From positions 1 to 64,000 of the forward strand of contig CANBRM010000003.1 of assembly GCA_947371915.1 (NCBI GenBank): a stretch of 64,000 nucleotides of DNA, in the 5' to 3' direction. This document shows, piece by piece, positions 1 through 8,593 of this stretch. The stretch is from Comamonadaceae bacterium. Its GTDB lineage: Bacteria > Pseudomonadota > Gammaproteobacteria > Burkholderiales > Burkholderiaceae_C. Under the pieces are notes generated by a model. That model saw only the letters and a program-made list of their open reading frames with translations. It ran no database searches and was not told the DNA's origin. Each line of letters opens with the position of its first letter. The stretch's first letter is position 1. The position numbers and the translations under genes were made by a program.

Positions 1-1
1 C

Positions 2-1030
2 GAGCACCTAGAGTCAGAAGCACTGGGCCACGAGGACCAGTTTGAAGCCCTAGGCCGCATCGAAGTGGGGCTCTCTCCCCATGTCAAAGCCAATCCCAAG
101 AAGCAAGAGGACGTTCTGTTCAACAAAGAGCTGTACGAGTTGCAGGCCCGTCGCTCGGCCGCACGCTGGGCAGCCGACCTGCTGCGCAGCCGCGCTGAAA
201 CGCAAAAGCTGTCGCTAGAACTAGTTAAGACCATGCAGGACACCCTAAGAAACCGCAGTGGTGAAACCGGCCACGCGCTGAACTACAAAGAGCGCATCGA
301 GGCCATCAAACTCGCCTTTTTGCAAAACATCACCGAAGGCTATTCCCGCTTGCGCGCTGCGGCCGAGGGGGTCACTGTGGTCTATGGCGCCGCCGCCGCC
401 GGCCCAGGCACCCCCCCCTTGCCCATCAAAATATTCCCCGACCTGCAAAGCAGCAAAGAGGTGGAAATTGGCTATGCCGACCGCCTGATGGACTGGGTGC
501 GCGACACCCTGTTCGTGCTCGAACGACTGCATGCCTATGCCCACGAGTACCGCCTGTTGGTGTCTCTAAAAACCATGCAGGCCCGCAACAAGGGTGTGTT
601 CCAGCCCGTAGCAGGGGGCAAGTACGGATTCACGCTGAGCAAGGCCGACCTAGGCAACATGAGCTATTTGCGGGTCAGCCAATTGCGGGTGCATGTCGTG
701 CCTCGCCAGTTCAACAACACTGACGAGGTCAGCTACCGCGTCCGCTACGCCAGTTACAGCGGGCGGTTGAGCCTGCCTTCGCAAGGCGCGCTCGGCAGCA
801 TCTCGATGGAGGTGCTGTCACTGCCAGAGTTCCGCTTTGGCGACGCCGAGGGCTATGCCGAACGATCTGGCCCCCACTTGCAAAGTGCCAGCTACCGCAA
901 CGCCAACCCTGTGGGCGACTGGACCCTCAGCCTCAACGGTAGCCACCATGCCGACGCGGCCGACGCCGCACCCTATGACATCTGGGTCGAGCTGGTTGTG
1001 CTGGGCGTGCGGCGGCCTGGCCAAGCCTGA
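2..1030 (+). CDS. Unrecognised protein, C-terminal part (5' end outside window)
   Basis: The reading frame is open to the left edge of the window, so the GTG at 65 is probably internal and only the last 342 codons or so are visible. I do not recognise the family. The first half is charged and helical; the last 160 residues are rich in alternating hydrophobic and polar residues (YLRVSQLRVHVV, SYRVRYASYSGRLSLP, PYDIWVELVVLGV), which suggests a beta-sandwich C-terminus. There is no signal peptide or membrane segment in the visible part. The stop at 1028-1030 is followed at once by a stranded helicase tail, so the 3' border looks like a recombination junction. Confidence 0.6.
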   Translation, partial: EHLESEALGHEDQFEALGRIEVGLSPHVKANPKKQEDVLFNKELYELQARRSAARWAADLLRSRAETQKLSLELVKTMQDTLRNRSGETGHALNYKERIEAIKLAFLQNITEGYSRLRAAAEGVTVVYGAAAAGPGTPPLPIKIFPDLQSSKEVEIGYADRLMDWVRDTLFVLERLHAYAHEYRLLVSLKTMQARNKGVFQPVAGGKYGFTLSKADLGNMSYLRVSQLRVHVVPRQFNNTDEVSYRVRYASYSGRLSLPSQGALGSISMEVLSLPEFRFGDAEGYAERSGPHLQSASYRNANPVGDWTLSLNGSHHADAADAAPYDIWVELVVLGVRRPGQA

Positions 1031-1049
1031 TGGCCTAAAACCGCTGCCC

Positions 1050-1244
1050 GCAACTTACTCACGTGACGCCGATGGCGGTTTCATGGCTCGTAGTCCCAGT
1101 ATGCTGAATGTCGGCGTTTCACGCGCAAAAGATTATTTTCTTGTGTTTGGCGACATGTCCATATTCAATCCAATTGACAAGGGGTCGCCACGCGGACTTC
1201 TTGCGTCATTTTTGTTCGCAGAAGAATCCAACGCAATACAGTAA
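1050..1244 (+). pseudogene. C-terminal fragment of a superfamily I (DNA2/NAM7-like) helicase
   Basis: About 64 codons in one frame carry the typical end of large superfamily I helicases: TYSRDADGG, then SPSMLNVGVSRAKDYFLVFGD (the motif VI region with the conserved VSRAKD) and the tail GSPRGLLASFLF. Nothing upstream in this frame belongs to a helicase; the same frame simply runs into the antisense or offset reading of the preceding gene. It is therefore a decapitated remnant left by deletion or recombination. Family membership follows from the motif; expression is unlikely because no start site belongs to it. Confidence 0.7.
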
Positions 1245-1271
1245 GTACCGGCGGGTGATGAGATCGATTGG

Positions 1272-1784
1272 TCAGTCCTGCTGAACCATTCCAGCCAAAC
1301 CTGTTCCCAAGTTCAGACTGTGACGGCGAGATTGTGCAAGAAGTTGACCCCAGTCATCGGGCGGGTGGCCTGATTCCAGCATTTTGCGAAACACTCGGTA
1401 CGCGTCTTCGTTGCTTTCGAAAGCACGTTTGGTGTCTTCGTCATTGACCCAAGCCAGCACGATCACCTTGCTGGGCGCGTGGTAGCGAAAAAACAGTCGG
1501 TACTGCTGAAAGAACTTCGCACGAAACCAGTGTTTGTGTTCTTCGCCGAGGGTGTTTCCTTGTCGGTATTCTGGCCGTGTTGGGTCTTGTGGGATGACAT
1601 CGAAAGCCAGCTTGGTAATGGCTGCCAAATGCTTTGTTGCGTTTTTCTTCACATACCCAACGGGGTCTTTTTCCTTAAGGGAGCTTACCTGTTGAACAAG
1701 AGCATCAAGTTGGGAAATGAACAATGGGTGTGCGAATACTGTCCAACTGTGAAAGACTAGCGGTGCGGGATTCGCCGCATTCAT
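1272..1784 (-). CDS. yhaV: Type II toxin YhaV (RelE-superfamily mRNA interferase)
   Basis: This 170-residue protein matches the YhaV family: an N-terminal FHSWTVFAHPLF segment, then the central block RPEYRQGNTLGEEHKHWFRAKFF and YRLFFRYH, then VIVLAWVNDEDTKRAF. YhaV is a ribosome-dependent ribonuclease of the RelE superfamily. The C-terminus runs about 15-20 residues beyond the usual length of roughly 154. The ATG at 1784 overlaps the stop of the antitoxin gene by 4 bp, so translation is probably coupled, with the antitoxin made first. All family motifs I know are present, so the toxin appears intact. Confidence 0.9.
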   Translation of the reverse strand: MNAANPAPLVFHSWTVFAHPLFISQLDALVQQVSSLKEKDPVGYVKKNATKHLAAITKLAFDVIPQDPTRPEYRQGNTLGEEHKHWFRAKFFQQYRLFFRYHAPSKVIVLAWVNDEDTKRAFESNEDAYRVFRKMLESGHPPDDWGQLLAQSRRHSLNLGTGLAGMVQQD

Positions 1785-2110
1785 TCATTGTCTGCCGACA
1801 GTGGTGAATCAAGGTCCACTTCAATGCCCATGGTAAGTGACCGCAGGCGTTGCACGAAGCTGGCGTCCAAGGCTTGCAAGCGATCTGGATTCTCGGAAAT
1901 GTCGCTGGTTAGAAAGCCCAAAAACTTACCGAGTACAGGGTCGTCAGTCTCCGTGACTTCAGCACGACTGAGAACGACTTCACCATTGGGGCGAATGGAG
2001 TAGTGAACCTTGTCGCGTTTGCCCAAGCGAAGACTGCGGCGTACCATTTCTGGCACCGTGGTCTGGTAGCGGTCGGTCAGCGTGGATTCAACTTCGAGGG
2101 TGGTTGGCAT
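1781..2110 (-). CDS. prlF: Antitoxin PrlF (SohA), AbrB/SpoVT fold
   Basis: The 109-residue protein has an N-terminal swapped-hairpin AbrB-type DNA-binding region (about residues 8-50: TDRYQTTVPEMVRRSLRLG, then KVHYSIRPNGEVVLSR) and an acidic C-terminal part that in the family binds and neutralises YhaV. GGAGA lies six bases before the ATG. The gene is the first of a two-gene operon and overlaps yhaV by 4 bp. PrlF-YhaV pairs are known to autorepress; here a perfect palindrome overlaps the predicted promoter (see 2140-2168). Confidence 0.9.
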   Translation of the reverse strand: MPTTLEVESTLTDRYQTTVPEMVRRSLRLGKRDKVHYSIRPNGEVVLSRAEVTETDDPVLGKFLGFLTSDISENPDRLQALDASFVQRLRSLTMGIEVDLDSPLSADNE

Positions 2111-2139
2111 AGGGTCTCCAATTTAGAGAAGATGCCCCA

Positions 2140-2168
2140 ATGGTAATGCGATTGCATTACCGTGTCAA
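2140..2168 (-). promoter_or_regulatory. prlF-yhaV promoter
   Basis: Reading the minus strand, TTGACA at 2168-2163 is followed after 17 bp by TACCAT at 2145-2140, a near-consensus sigma-70 promoter. Transcription would begin near 2133 and leave a short leader before the prlF ATG at 2110. The -10 element and the spacer lie inside the palindrome 2142-2161. Confidence 0.7.
2142..2161. promoter_or_regulatory. Palindromic operator of the toxin-antitoxin operon
   Basis: GGTAATGC at 2142-2149 and GCATTACC at 2154-2161 form a perfect 8-bp inverted repeat around GATT. It covers the -10 element and most of the spacer of the only good promoter for prlF-yhaV, so a bound PrlF dimer or PrlF-YhaV complex would block RNA polymerase. 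The binding protein is inferred. Confidence 0.7.
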
Positions 2169-2507
2169 TGCAGTCGCCTTAATTTCATTGACGTTCAGCT
2201 AATTTGTCTGAACAATGCAGGTGTCACATTCAAGGGTACCATAAAATTTGGGACGCTTGTAACGCAAGGTTGAAAAAAACCTATGTGGATCAACAGCTTA
2301 GGCGGTGGAGGGGGAGAGTCCCGTCTTCTAAGTTACGAGCACCAAATCGAACAAGGGCAAACCAAATCAACAAAGCCAGAAAAACCGGCACGATCTAGGC
2401 TCTTTTCGGACTTTATCAGGTTTCAGCAGGCGCGAGGTTTGAACATTATCCGTGACTACCTCTACCAAAACGTGCTGGCGAAGAGGATGGTGAGTTAGTC
2501 GATCTAA

Positions 2508-2618
2508 ATCTATAACGAAGAGCGACTGCACACGTCCCTAAAATACAAAACGCCCGATGAAGTTCACCGAGCGGCTATAAGAGGCAGAGGCTCCAATTTG
2601 TTAATCGTCAAGTTTTAG
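2508..2618 (+). pseudogene. IS3-family transposase OrfB, C-terminal remnant
   Basis: The frame reads IYNEERLHTSLKYKTPDEV and then HRAAIR before a stop at 2616-2618. YNxxRxHxxLxYxTPxE is the conserved end of IS3-family (rve integrase core) transposases. The codon before it is a stop and no catalytic DDE core is present upstream in any frame, so only the tail survives. The 2170-2507 stretch between the toxin-antitoxin promoter and this tail holds no gene I can support; short open frames there lack ribosome sites and recognisable motifs. Confidence 0.65.
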
Positions 2619-2705
2619 TAGGACTGGGTATTATCAAAAAATCGAAAATCTATGAATTCGAGTGAAAACAACAACCCCACTGAATCTGCTATTCGCCCTA
2701 AACTG

Positions 2706-3119
2706 CTATGTGGCCTGATTTCGTTCTAGTTCCTGCTCCACTCAGCGATGCATGTGCACGATGGTCTGAACACCAATTGCAGTTGCCAAAAGCGTCTTCC
2801 CCGTGCCCAGACCAACTATTAGAACTACGTTTTGCACATTCTAAACAAACAAGACTTTGTGAAGCGTTCGGATTTGCACCTCGTTGACACCACTCTGGCT
2901 GAAGTCAAACCCTGAGAGATTACGATGCGTGGGGAACTTTGTTAACTTGACTTTGTAGCTGACGGAACGAACCTCTCGCTCAGCGACCTCAGCTTTGAGT
3001 AAGCTGTCTAAGATACTTTCAGGGCTCTAATACGTCGGCGAAGCCTACTTTTCAACTGACTGAGCCATCCAGCGAAGTTTGAGCAATTTGAGTGTTTGGA
3101 TCATTGCACTAGACTGCAT
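2706..3119 (-). pseudogene. istB: IS21-family helper ATPase istB, decayed and truncated
   Basis: One minus-strand frame from ATG 3119 reads as IstB over 138 codons. It contains MIQTLKLLKLRWMAQS, SLLKAEVAEREVRSVSYKVK, FPTHRNLSGFDFSQSGVNE and NVVLIVGLGTGKTLLATAIG with a Walker A-like GLGTGKT, then VEQELERNQA. Four in-frame stops interrupt it (two after the first 25 codons, one before NVQNVV, one after HMHR), and the protein ends about half way along the usual length. AGAGAGG lies just ahead of the ATG. Just upstream the minus strand reads VIRYDNLRE, possibly the last residues of istA. Confidence 0.8.
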
Positions 3120-3421
3120 GGCGATCCTCTCTTAAGTTGTCGTAACGAATGACGTTGGCCTGTGACTCAACGTTTGACTACGTGGATCAAATTTGGATGT
3201 GAATTTTTAGGTTTAGAGGATCACTATTGGATGCAATTCAACAATTAAAGCTTAGGAATCAGCGTAGCACCAAAATTATTATTATCATCAATATAATAAA
3301 TATCAGGTAAAATGAGACCAAAATGATACCGGTGAAAACACCAAAATTAACAACACTTGCGATTCTGTTTTTAGTGTGGTGTTCTGGCGAATTTTCGAAA
3401 GATATTTGTGAATACCATTAA
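3120..3421. other. Intergenic stretch, AT-rich
   Basis: Apart from a possible istA tail on the minus strand at about 3120-3160, I see no gene. From 3230 on the base composition is strongly AT-rich (for example runs of ATT/AAT near 3280-3305), which may hold the promoter of the downstream small ORF and regulator, but no clear -35/-10 pair stands out. Confidence 0.5.
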
Positions 3422-3745
3422 TTGAAAAAATGGAAGAATTGCTACCCCATTGGATTGCATATGAAAAACTTATTCACGCACACAGCTTCCGAAACTTTGA
3501 GCGTCCCATCAAGTTTAGATGATTATGCAATGGTTCAGCAACTTCGAGAGCAATTACAAGTTGCGTGGCTCAAAGTATATTTATCCAAGGCAGTCAATAA
3601 AGGAGAACAGATAAATTTAATTCGCATAATTGAAATTGTGAAAACATTCAAAACCAATCAATGTGTATTTATTGTGAATAAAAATAATAATTGCAGAACT
3701 CTTGCTGGCCGTGTTTGTGCCGTGCAAGGAGCCATGCGCAAATGA
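3422..3745 (+). CDS. Small hypothetical protein overlapping the HTH-ATPase regulator
   Basis: An open frame of 107 codons starts at TTG 3422 (or ATG 3461) and ends in a TGA that shares four bases (ATGA, 3742-3745) with the start of the following regulator. That overlap is the main argument that it is translated. I recognise no domain. The sequence is AT-rich and basic toward the end, with no signal peptide. No good ribosome site precedes either start, so the N-terminus is uncertain. It could be a leader peptide or a partner of the regulator. Confidence 0.4.
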   Translation: MKKWKNCYPIGLHMKNLFTHTASETLSVPSSLDDYAMVQQLREQLQVAWLKVYLSKAVNKGEQINLIRIIEIVKTFKTNQCVFIVNKNNNCRTLAGRVCAVQGAMRK

Positions 3746-6603
3746 GTAATTCTTCTTTCACGTTAGACCAGGCCTCGAATCGCAATGCCATCAGCGATGG
3801 ACGGGTTTTATTAAACACGGCACTACTTAAGCAGCTGCGTCTAGAAAGCGGTTTTAGTCAAGCCAAATTGGCTGAGGTGGCGCGTGATAAGCGACAACCT
3901 TTATCAATTGCATCCATCAAACGGGCTGAGTTAGGTGATCCAGTTATTTACCGCACGGCGCTCCAACTGGCTAGTCTGTTCAATGTCAATGTCAATGATC
4001 TTATTATTCAGCCATCAACGGCAAGGCGAAGTGATTTCGAGTTGATCTCGAGGCCGCATGAATTGCAAATGATCGGACGAGAGTCCGAGTTGCATCAGGT
4101 TCAATTTGCTCTTAAACACACATTGCAAACACGTCAAAGTCGGCTGGTGTACCTGCGTGGTGTGGCGGGTATTGGTAAAACCTGTTTATTCGAACAAATT
4201 CGTCTCATGACTCGAGAAATCGGTTACCGCACAGCCTGCTGTGCAGTGTCCAGTCCTCTTTTGAGCGATAGCAAAAACATGTTGGCTGTGCTGACTCAAG
4301 CGCTTTTATCGTCGGGTGATGAAGATTCACCAGAGGCATTGACAGAGCGCGTGGCACGGCTCGATTTGGAGTCTTCACTTCGCTGCCAAATTCTGGGTTT
4401 TATGGGGCTGCCACTTAGCGAAGAGGAGCAGCAACTACAAGCGTCAATGACGCACACTGTCAGGCAGGAAAAACAGCGTAAAGCTGTAGTTCAAGCGATT
4501 GATGCCCTTGCAAAAGACAGTCAACTGGCTTTGATGATCGAGGATCTGCACTGGGCTGATGAGGTCAGCATACCGATGCTCAGTTTGATCATTTATGAAA
4601 CGCGTTGCCTGCCCCTGATATGGGTCATCACTTCTCGTTACGAGCAAGATCCACTCGACACTCGCATTCGCCCCTACCTCGCGGATTACCCCGTCAACAT
4701 CATTGAACTAGCACCGCTGCCTGCACACGAAGCCCAAAGACTTGCCTTACAAGTTTTACCAGACAACCCAGGGCGTCGACAAGCATGTATTGATCAAGCC
4801 CAAGGCAACCCTTTATTCCTTACTCAACTGCTGCTCAGCAAAGATGACATGGGATTGCCTCAGTCCTTGATGGAACTGATTCGCTTGAAATTAACAGCGC
4901 TCAACGACATTGACCGTGAAGCCATTCAAATTGCGGCCACCATACAAGGTGAATTTAGCCTGACGATGCTACAAACGCTGATGCGCATGCCGCAATATTC
5001 TGCTGCCACGCGTTCTCAGCAAATCCCCGGTTCATGGGTTGGCATGACCAAAATTAGCCTACCGCACTACTCTGCGGCTAATTTGGGGCAACACAATTTG
5101 GTGCGCCACTGTGCCAATAACCACCTGATGTTTGTGCATGACCTGATCATGCGCGGCATTGAAGCTCAAATCCCTGATGAATTACGCCGTGACTACCATG
5201 CGCGTATCGCAAGGTATTACGCTGCGCAAGATGCACGCTTGCACGCGATTCACCTTACAAAAGCCAACGATCCAGGTGCACCTCAAGCCCTGTTGATTGC
5301 CGTCAAAGACTGCTGTGCTTCATACCATTTCACGGAAGCGCTGGAACTGCTGCGTTTATACGAGCAGATTGATTTTGCAACGTTGGACTCCTATCAAAAT
5401 CACTTGTTGCATGGGCGTGTGTTGGCTGCGATGGGTAACAACCAGGCCGCATGTGAACATCAAGAAAAAGCGTTAGAACAATCCAGCGAGCTAGAGCAAG
5501 CGTTGACTGTGGTGGTTGAACTGGCTCGCACACTGAATGTGTTGGACAAGCTCGCACTTGAAGAGGCGCTGCTTGCAAAGTACATCTCACAAGCAAAAGC
5601 TGCAAATTGCCAAGGCCCATTGGGACAGTTGCTTTATCTGCAAGGCACCCTCTATTTTCCCAAGGGCGATTACAAGCGATCAAGAGAGCTGCACTTAGAG
5701 GCAAGGCAAGTCGCTCAAAGCACCAAAGATGTACGCACGGAAGCCCTTGCTTTGAGTGGCTTGGGTGACTCCTATTACGCGCAAGGTTGGATGATCAAGG
5801 CTACCGACATTTTCCGAATTTGTCTGACATTATGTGAAGCACATGGATTGGCAGACGTGGAAGCTTCCAACCGCTTTATGCTTGCCACGACGCGCCTGTA
5901 CCTCAATGAAACGCCGCAGGCCTTGCAAGATGCATTGGCATCCGCCCAATTGGGGGGCAGCGTGGGCAATTTACGCGCTGAAATCGTCTCACGACTTACG
6001 GCTGGCTGGCTCTACAGTTCGCAAGGCGCCGTGGCAGAAGCCTTGGAGCAATACGAATGCGCCTTGCAGATTGCACACAACATCAGTGCCAATCGGTTTG
6101 TTCCATTTTTGCTTGAAGGCGTAGCCAAATGTCACCACATAGCTGGGCGCACCGCGCAAGCCATTGAAACAATTCGTAAAGCCTGGACCTTGGTTGAAGA
6201 GCAGAACTTGCACCGATTCATTGGGCCTTGGGTGCTCGGAACGCGTTCTATTGTTGAGCGAGATGAAAGCTTGCGTTCGCAAGCCATCGACTTGGGTTTA
6301 AAGCTCATTCAAAACGGCAGCGTTGCGCACAACCACTATCGGTTTTATGTCTCCGCAGGTGAGGCTGCCGTTCAAAGTCGTAACGCGGCGCGCGCCTCCC
6401 ACATGGCAGATTTGCTTGAACAGTTCACCGCTGATCAGCCATGCCCATGGGCTGATCACCATATTCAATTGATTCGTCAGCATGTGCGCTTGTTGTTGCA
6501 ACCTTTTAAAAAGGACGATGAGCAACTGCAAATTTTGATCGCAGATGGCAAAAAGCTTGGCCTGTCTTTTGTCGCACCTCAACTGCATCAGCAATTGAAT
6601 TAA
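3742..6603 (+). CDS. XRE-type HTH / STAND-like ATPase / TPR regulator
   Basis: The 953-residue protein begins with an XRE-type helix-turn-helix (about residues 28-80: LKQLRLESGFSQAKLAEVAR ... ASIKRAELG ... LASLFNVNVNDLI). An AAA-type nucleotide-binding domain follows, with Walker A GVAGIGKT near 140-147 and Walker B LALMIEDLHWADE near 262-272. The C-terminal half is a series of helical tetratricopeptide-like repeats (about 520-900). This layout is that of signal-transduction ATPases that act as transcription regulators or sensors (MalT/AfsR-like logic). I chose ATG 3742 because AAGGAG lies about ten bases upstream and the HTH starts soon after; an upstream in-frame start at 3691 would lie inside the preceding ORF. 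Its target is unknown. Confidence 0.8.
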   Translation: MSNSSFTLDQASNRNAISDGRVLLNTALLKQLRLESGFSQAKLAEVARDKRQPLSIASIKRAELGDPVIYRTALQLASLFNVNVNDLIIQPSTARRSDFELISRPHELQMIGRESELHQVQFALKHTLQTRQSRLVYLRGVAGIGKTCLFEQIRLMTREIGYRTACCAVSSPLLSDSKNMLAVLTQALLSSGDEDSPEALTERVARLDLESSLRCQILGFMGLPLSEEEQQLQASMTHTVRQEKQRKAVVQAIDALAKDSQLALMIEDLHWADEVSIPMLSLIIYETRCLPLIWVITSRYEQDPLDTRIRPYLADYPVNIIELAPLPAHEAQRLALQVLPDNPGRRQACIDQAQGNPLFLTQLLLSKDDMGLPQSLMELIRLKLTALNDIDREAIQIAATIQGEFSLTMLQTLMRMPQYSAATRSQQIPGSWVGMTKISLPHYSAANLGQHNLVRHCANNHLMFVHDLIMRGIEAQIPDELRRDYHARIARYYAAQDARLHAIHLTKANDPGAPQALLIAVKDCCASYHFTEALELLRLYEQIDFATLDSYQNHLLHGRVLAAMGNNQAACEHQEKALEQSSELEQALTVVVELARTLNVLDKLALEEALLAKYISQAKAANCQGPLGQLLYLQGTLYFPKGDYKRSRELHLEARQVAQSTKDVRTEALALSGLGDSYYAQGWMIKATDIFRICLTLCEAHGLADVEASNRFMLATTRLYLNETPQALQDALASAQLGGSVGNLRAEIVSRLTAGWLYSSQGAVAEALEQYECALQIAHNISANRFVPFLLEGVAKCHHIAGRTAQAIETIRKAWTLVEEQNLHRFIGPWVLGTRSIVERDESLRSQAIDLGLKLIQNGSVAHNHYRFYVSAGEAAVQSRNAARASHMADLLEQFTADQPCPWADHHIQLIRQHVRLLLQPFKKDDEQLQILIADGKKLGLSFVAPQLHQQLN

Positions 6604-6786
6604 AGAAATCTCGGCATGCAATTCGCGATGTAAGGTAGTGGTGGATTTACCATTGATGGTCAGAATCCGAGTGGTTATTTATTCAGTGCAGCAGGCAATG
6701 TCAACTGTTTGGCCGATTTGGCTAAATACGCACAATCTTCGAAAAGGTAAAACGAGCGGACTTTCGCTCTGAAGGTGAGGCGGTTT

Positions 6787-7032
6787 TCAGTCAATAGGAT
6801 CCCTTTGTCCTGGCTGCGTGGCATTGCGCCAGGGCACCGAAGCGACATACTGCGCGGTCAATGCATCTAAATTAATATCATGATCGTCTTCGCTGAACTC
6901 AAACGATCCGTACATGTTCATGTGTTGCCACGCCACCGGAGACATTGCGCTGATTGAACGCGATGGCTCAGTTATGAGTGAGCTGATTCCGTATTGATAC
7001 TGATAGGTGAGATTAGGGCTAAGAGAATTCAT
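6787..7032 (-). CDS. Small hypothetical protein
   Basis: An 81-codon frame with ATG at 7032, divergent from the next gene with only 24 bp between the two starts. The protein is polar and tyrosine-rich at the N-terminus (YQYQYG) and has an acidic segment (SEDDHDINLD). No domain, signal peptide or membrane segment is visible. The divergent arrangement is the only support. The 6604-6786 gap before it contains a weak GAGCG/CGCTC hairpin but no gene. Confidence 0.4.
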   Translation of the reverse strand: MNSLSPNLTYQYQYGISSLITEPSRSISAMSPVAWQHMNMYGSFEFSEDDHDINLDALTAQYVASVPWRNATQPGQRDPID

Positions 7033-7056
7033 AGATCACTTAATAGGTTGTAAAAA

Positions 7057-7332
7057 ATGGCCGCATCTAATTTTTCGAGTCTGATTTCGCAAGAAGAAAT
7101 GAATGCATTAATGTATGTCGAGGAGCCGTACCGCGATATGAAGAAATCGACGCACAACAGAGTTAGGAGGCAAAAGCTTACCTCTGTCATTGATGACCAA
7201 GATTCTATTGAGCAGCTAGATAGCTTATTAACGAGTATACAGCTCGAAATTTCGCAAGGGCATTCTTATTTGTTGCTGGACTTGGTCTTATCAGCTAAGA
7301 ATGTCATCAATCATTTGCGCATGGTTTTATAA
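7057..7332 (+). CDS. Small protein with a FliM-like N-terminal motif
   Basis: A 91-residue protein. The N-terminus SLISQEEMNALM resembles the short LSQ(D/A)EIDALL peptide with which the flagellar switch protein FliM binds CheY-P. The rest (QDSIEQLDSLLTSIQLEISQ ... LLLDLVLSAKNVINHL) looks helical and carries no FliM or CheC domain. AGG stands about ten bases before the ATG. A link to chemotaxis is only a suggestion from one short motif; the length and AT-rich composition fit the surrounding accessory region. Confidence 0.45.
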   Translation: MAASNFSSLISQEEMNALMYVEEPYRDMKKSTHNRVRRQKLTSVIDDQDSIEQLDSLLTSIQLEISQGHSYLLLDLVLSAKNVINHLRMVL

Positions 7333-7748
7333 AAATTTATCAAGAATCTGGATGCCTAACGACGCCGCCTATGTCCATATCCAAAAAGAGCTGGCATGTC
7401 TGAGGGCTTCTACAACTTTATCTGGTAGACGGCTGATGTGATGCCCTAAGGTTGCACGATGAATGGTATAAAGGTCTATCGTTATCTGATGTTGTTGGGG
7501 TTGAGTTAGTTGATCGAAATCCATCCCCATAGTTGAAGACCTCAATTGGATGAGGCGCAGTGGAAATGTATTTTTGCAGAACTTTGTGAAGCAGTCTTGA
7601 TGAACGTCACATTTTATGGTAATTTAAAAATATGAATTCTTTAAATATCTAGCTCAATAAAGCCATGTATGAGGTGCGGAATGTGGGGCTCATGCTCCTG
7701 TGAATTTGGTTGACGTAAGAATCTTTAGTGCCAAGTTATATCAAACTC
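7333..7748. other. Intergenic stretch without a supported gene
   Basis: Both strands are broken by stops in every frame. I see no recognisable domain, hairpin terminator or repeat until the DoxX-like frame that becomes readable from roughly 7725. The stretch is probably decayed coding DNA. Confidence 0.4.
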
Positions 7749-8105
7749 AGTGGTGGTTGGTTTTTATCTGAATGGTTTTCTGGCTTCGACTTTCCATTTC
7801 CGCATAACCTCTTAAATGTGCATGCCAGTTAGCTAGTTGCAAGTGTCAGCGAGATTGTGTTCGACACAGCCTTGTTGGTTGGTTTGTTCTTCCGCCTTTC
7901 GGCTTTGTCAGTGCTCCACATCATTTACATAGCGATGTACACGGTATTTGAGGTTGGCAGACGGAATCAGATTGAAACTGAGATGGGATAGGACTTCAAA
8001 GTGCCACTGATGATGGCGGTCATGTTGCTTGTGTTGGTGACGCAAGGTGCAGGTCGGTTTCCATTGGACTGTTTGGTGGGTTCAAACGCGGTTTCTAGCA
8101 TTTGA
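7749..8105 (+). pseudogene. DoxX-family membrane protein, pseudogene
   Basis: One frame reads GFDFPFPHNLLNVHAS, stop, LVASVSEIVFDTALLVGLFF, RLSALSVLHIIYIAMYTVFE, stop after TEMG, then DFKVPLMMAVMLLVLVTQGA and GRFPLD. Three hydrophobic helices and the terminal GAGR(F/Y)xLD motif are those of the DoxX family of small integral membrane proteins. The first stop (7830-7832, TAG) stands where a Trp is common in the family, consistent with a single TGG-to-TAG change; the second is TAG 7989-7991. No start codon or ribosome site is clear, so the gene is dead or its N-terminus is lost. Confidence 0.6.
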
Positions 8106-8593
8106 TCGACGTTGGAATTGACACAAAGCGATTATTGGTAGTTTCTAAGCCGAGTAAGAACGCAAACCAGTTGTGCCTGCATCAGAACCTAGTTCACATG
8201 GAAAACGCAAACATGAAATGTAAAAATATATTTTCAAATTGACGTTGAACCTGTTGACCCCCATCCGACCGCAATTAGAAGCCTGATTTCGCAGACTACT
8301 TTGTCAAAATTGCAAGACTTTCACGGTTAATGCTGAGGTGATTAAAAAAACATGATGTATTATAAATAATTCCTTTTGAAGGTTTGGGAATAATTAATGT
8401 GATACACCTAAGTTTCATGTATGTTTTACATGCGCTCAAAATATGAATTAATAAATATTAAACCTCCAGATTGAGTGTATAAAATTTAAAAATCAATATT
8501 CCCATGGTCGACTTCATTTGATCCCAAAGTGATACTTGATACGCAGAAATCAACAAAGATAATAAAAATATTAAAATCAACAAAGGTGTGAGT
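8106..8593. other. AT-rich intergenic stretch before the HTH gene
   Basis: I see no coding frame of note here. The last 250 bases are very AT-rich and probably contain the promoter of the gene at 8594, but no single -35/-10 pair stands out. A minus-strand frame at 8458-8640 is hydrophobic only by composition and is not called. Confidence 0.4.

Noticed and set aside
2204-2498. Two short overlapping plus-strand frames between the toxin-antitoxin operon and the IS3 remnant
   Set aside because: No ribosome sites or recognisable motifs; probably decayed DNA.
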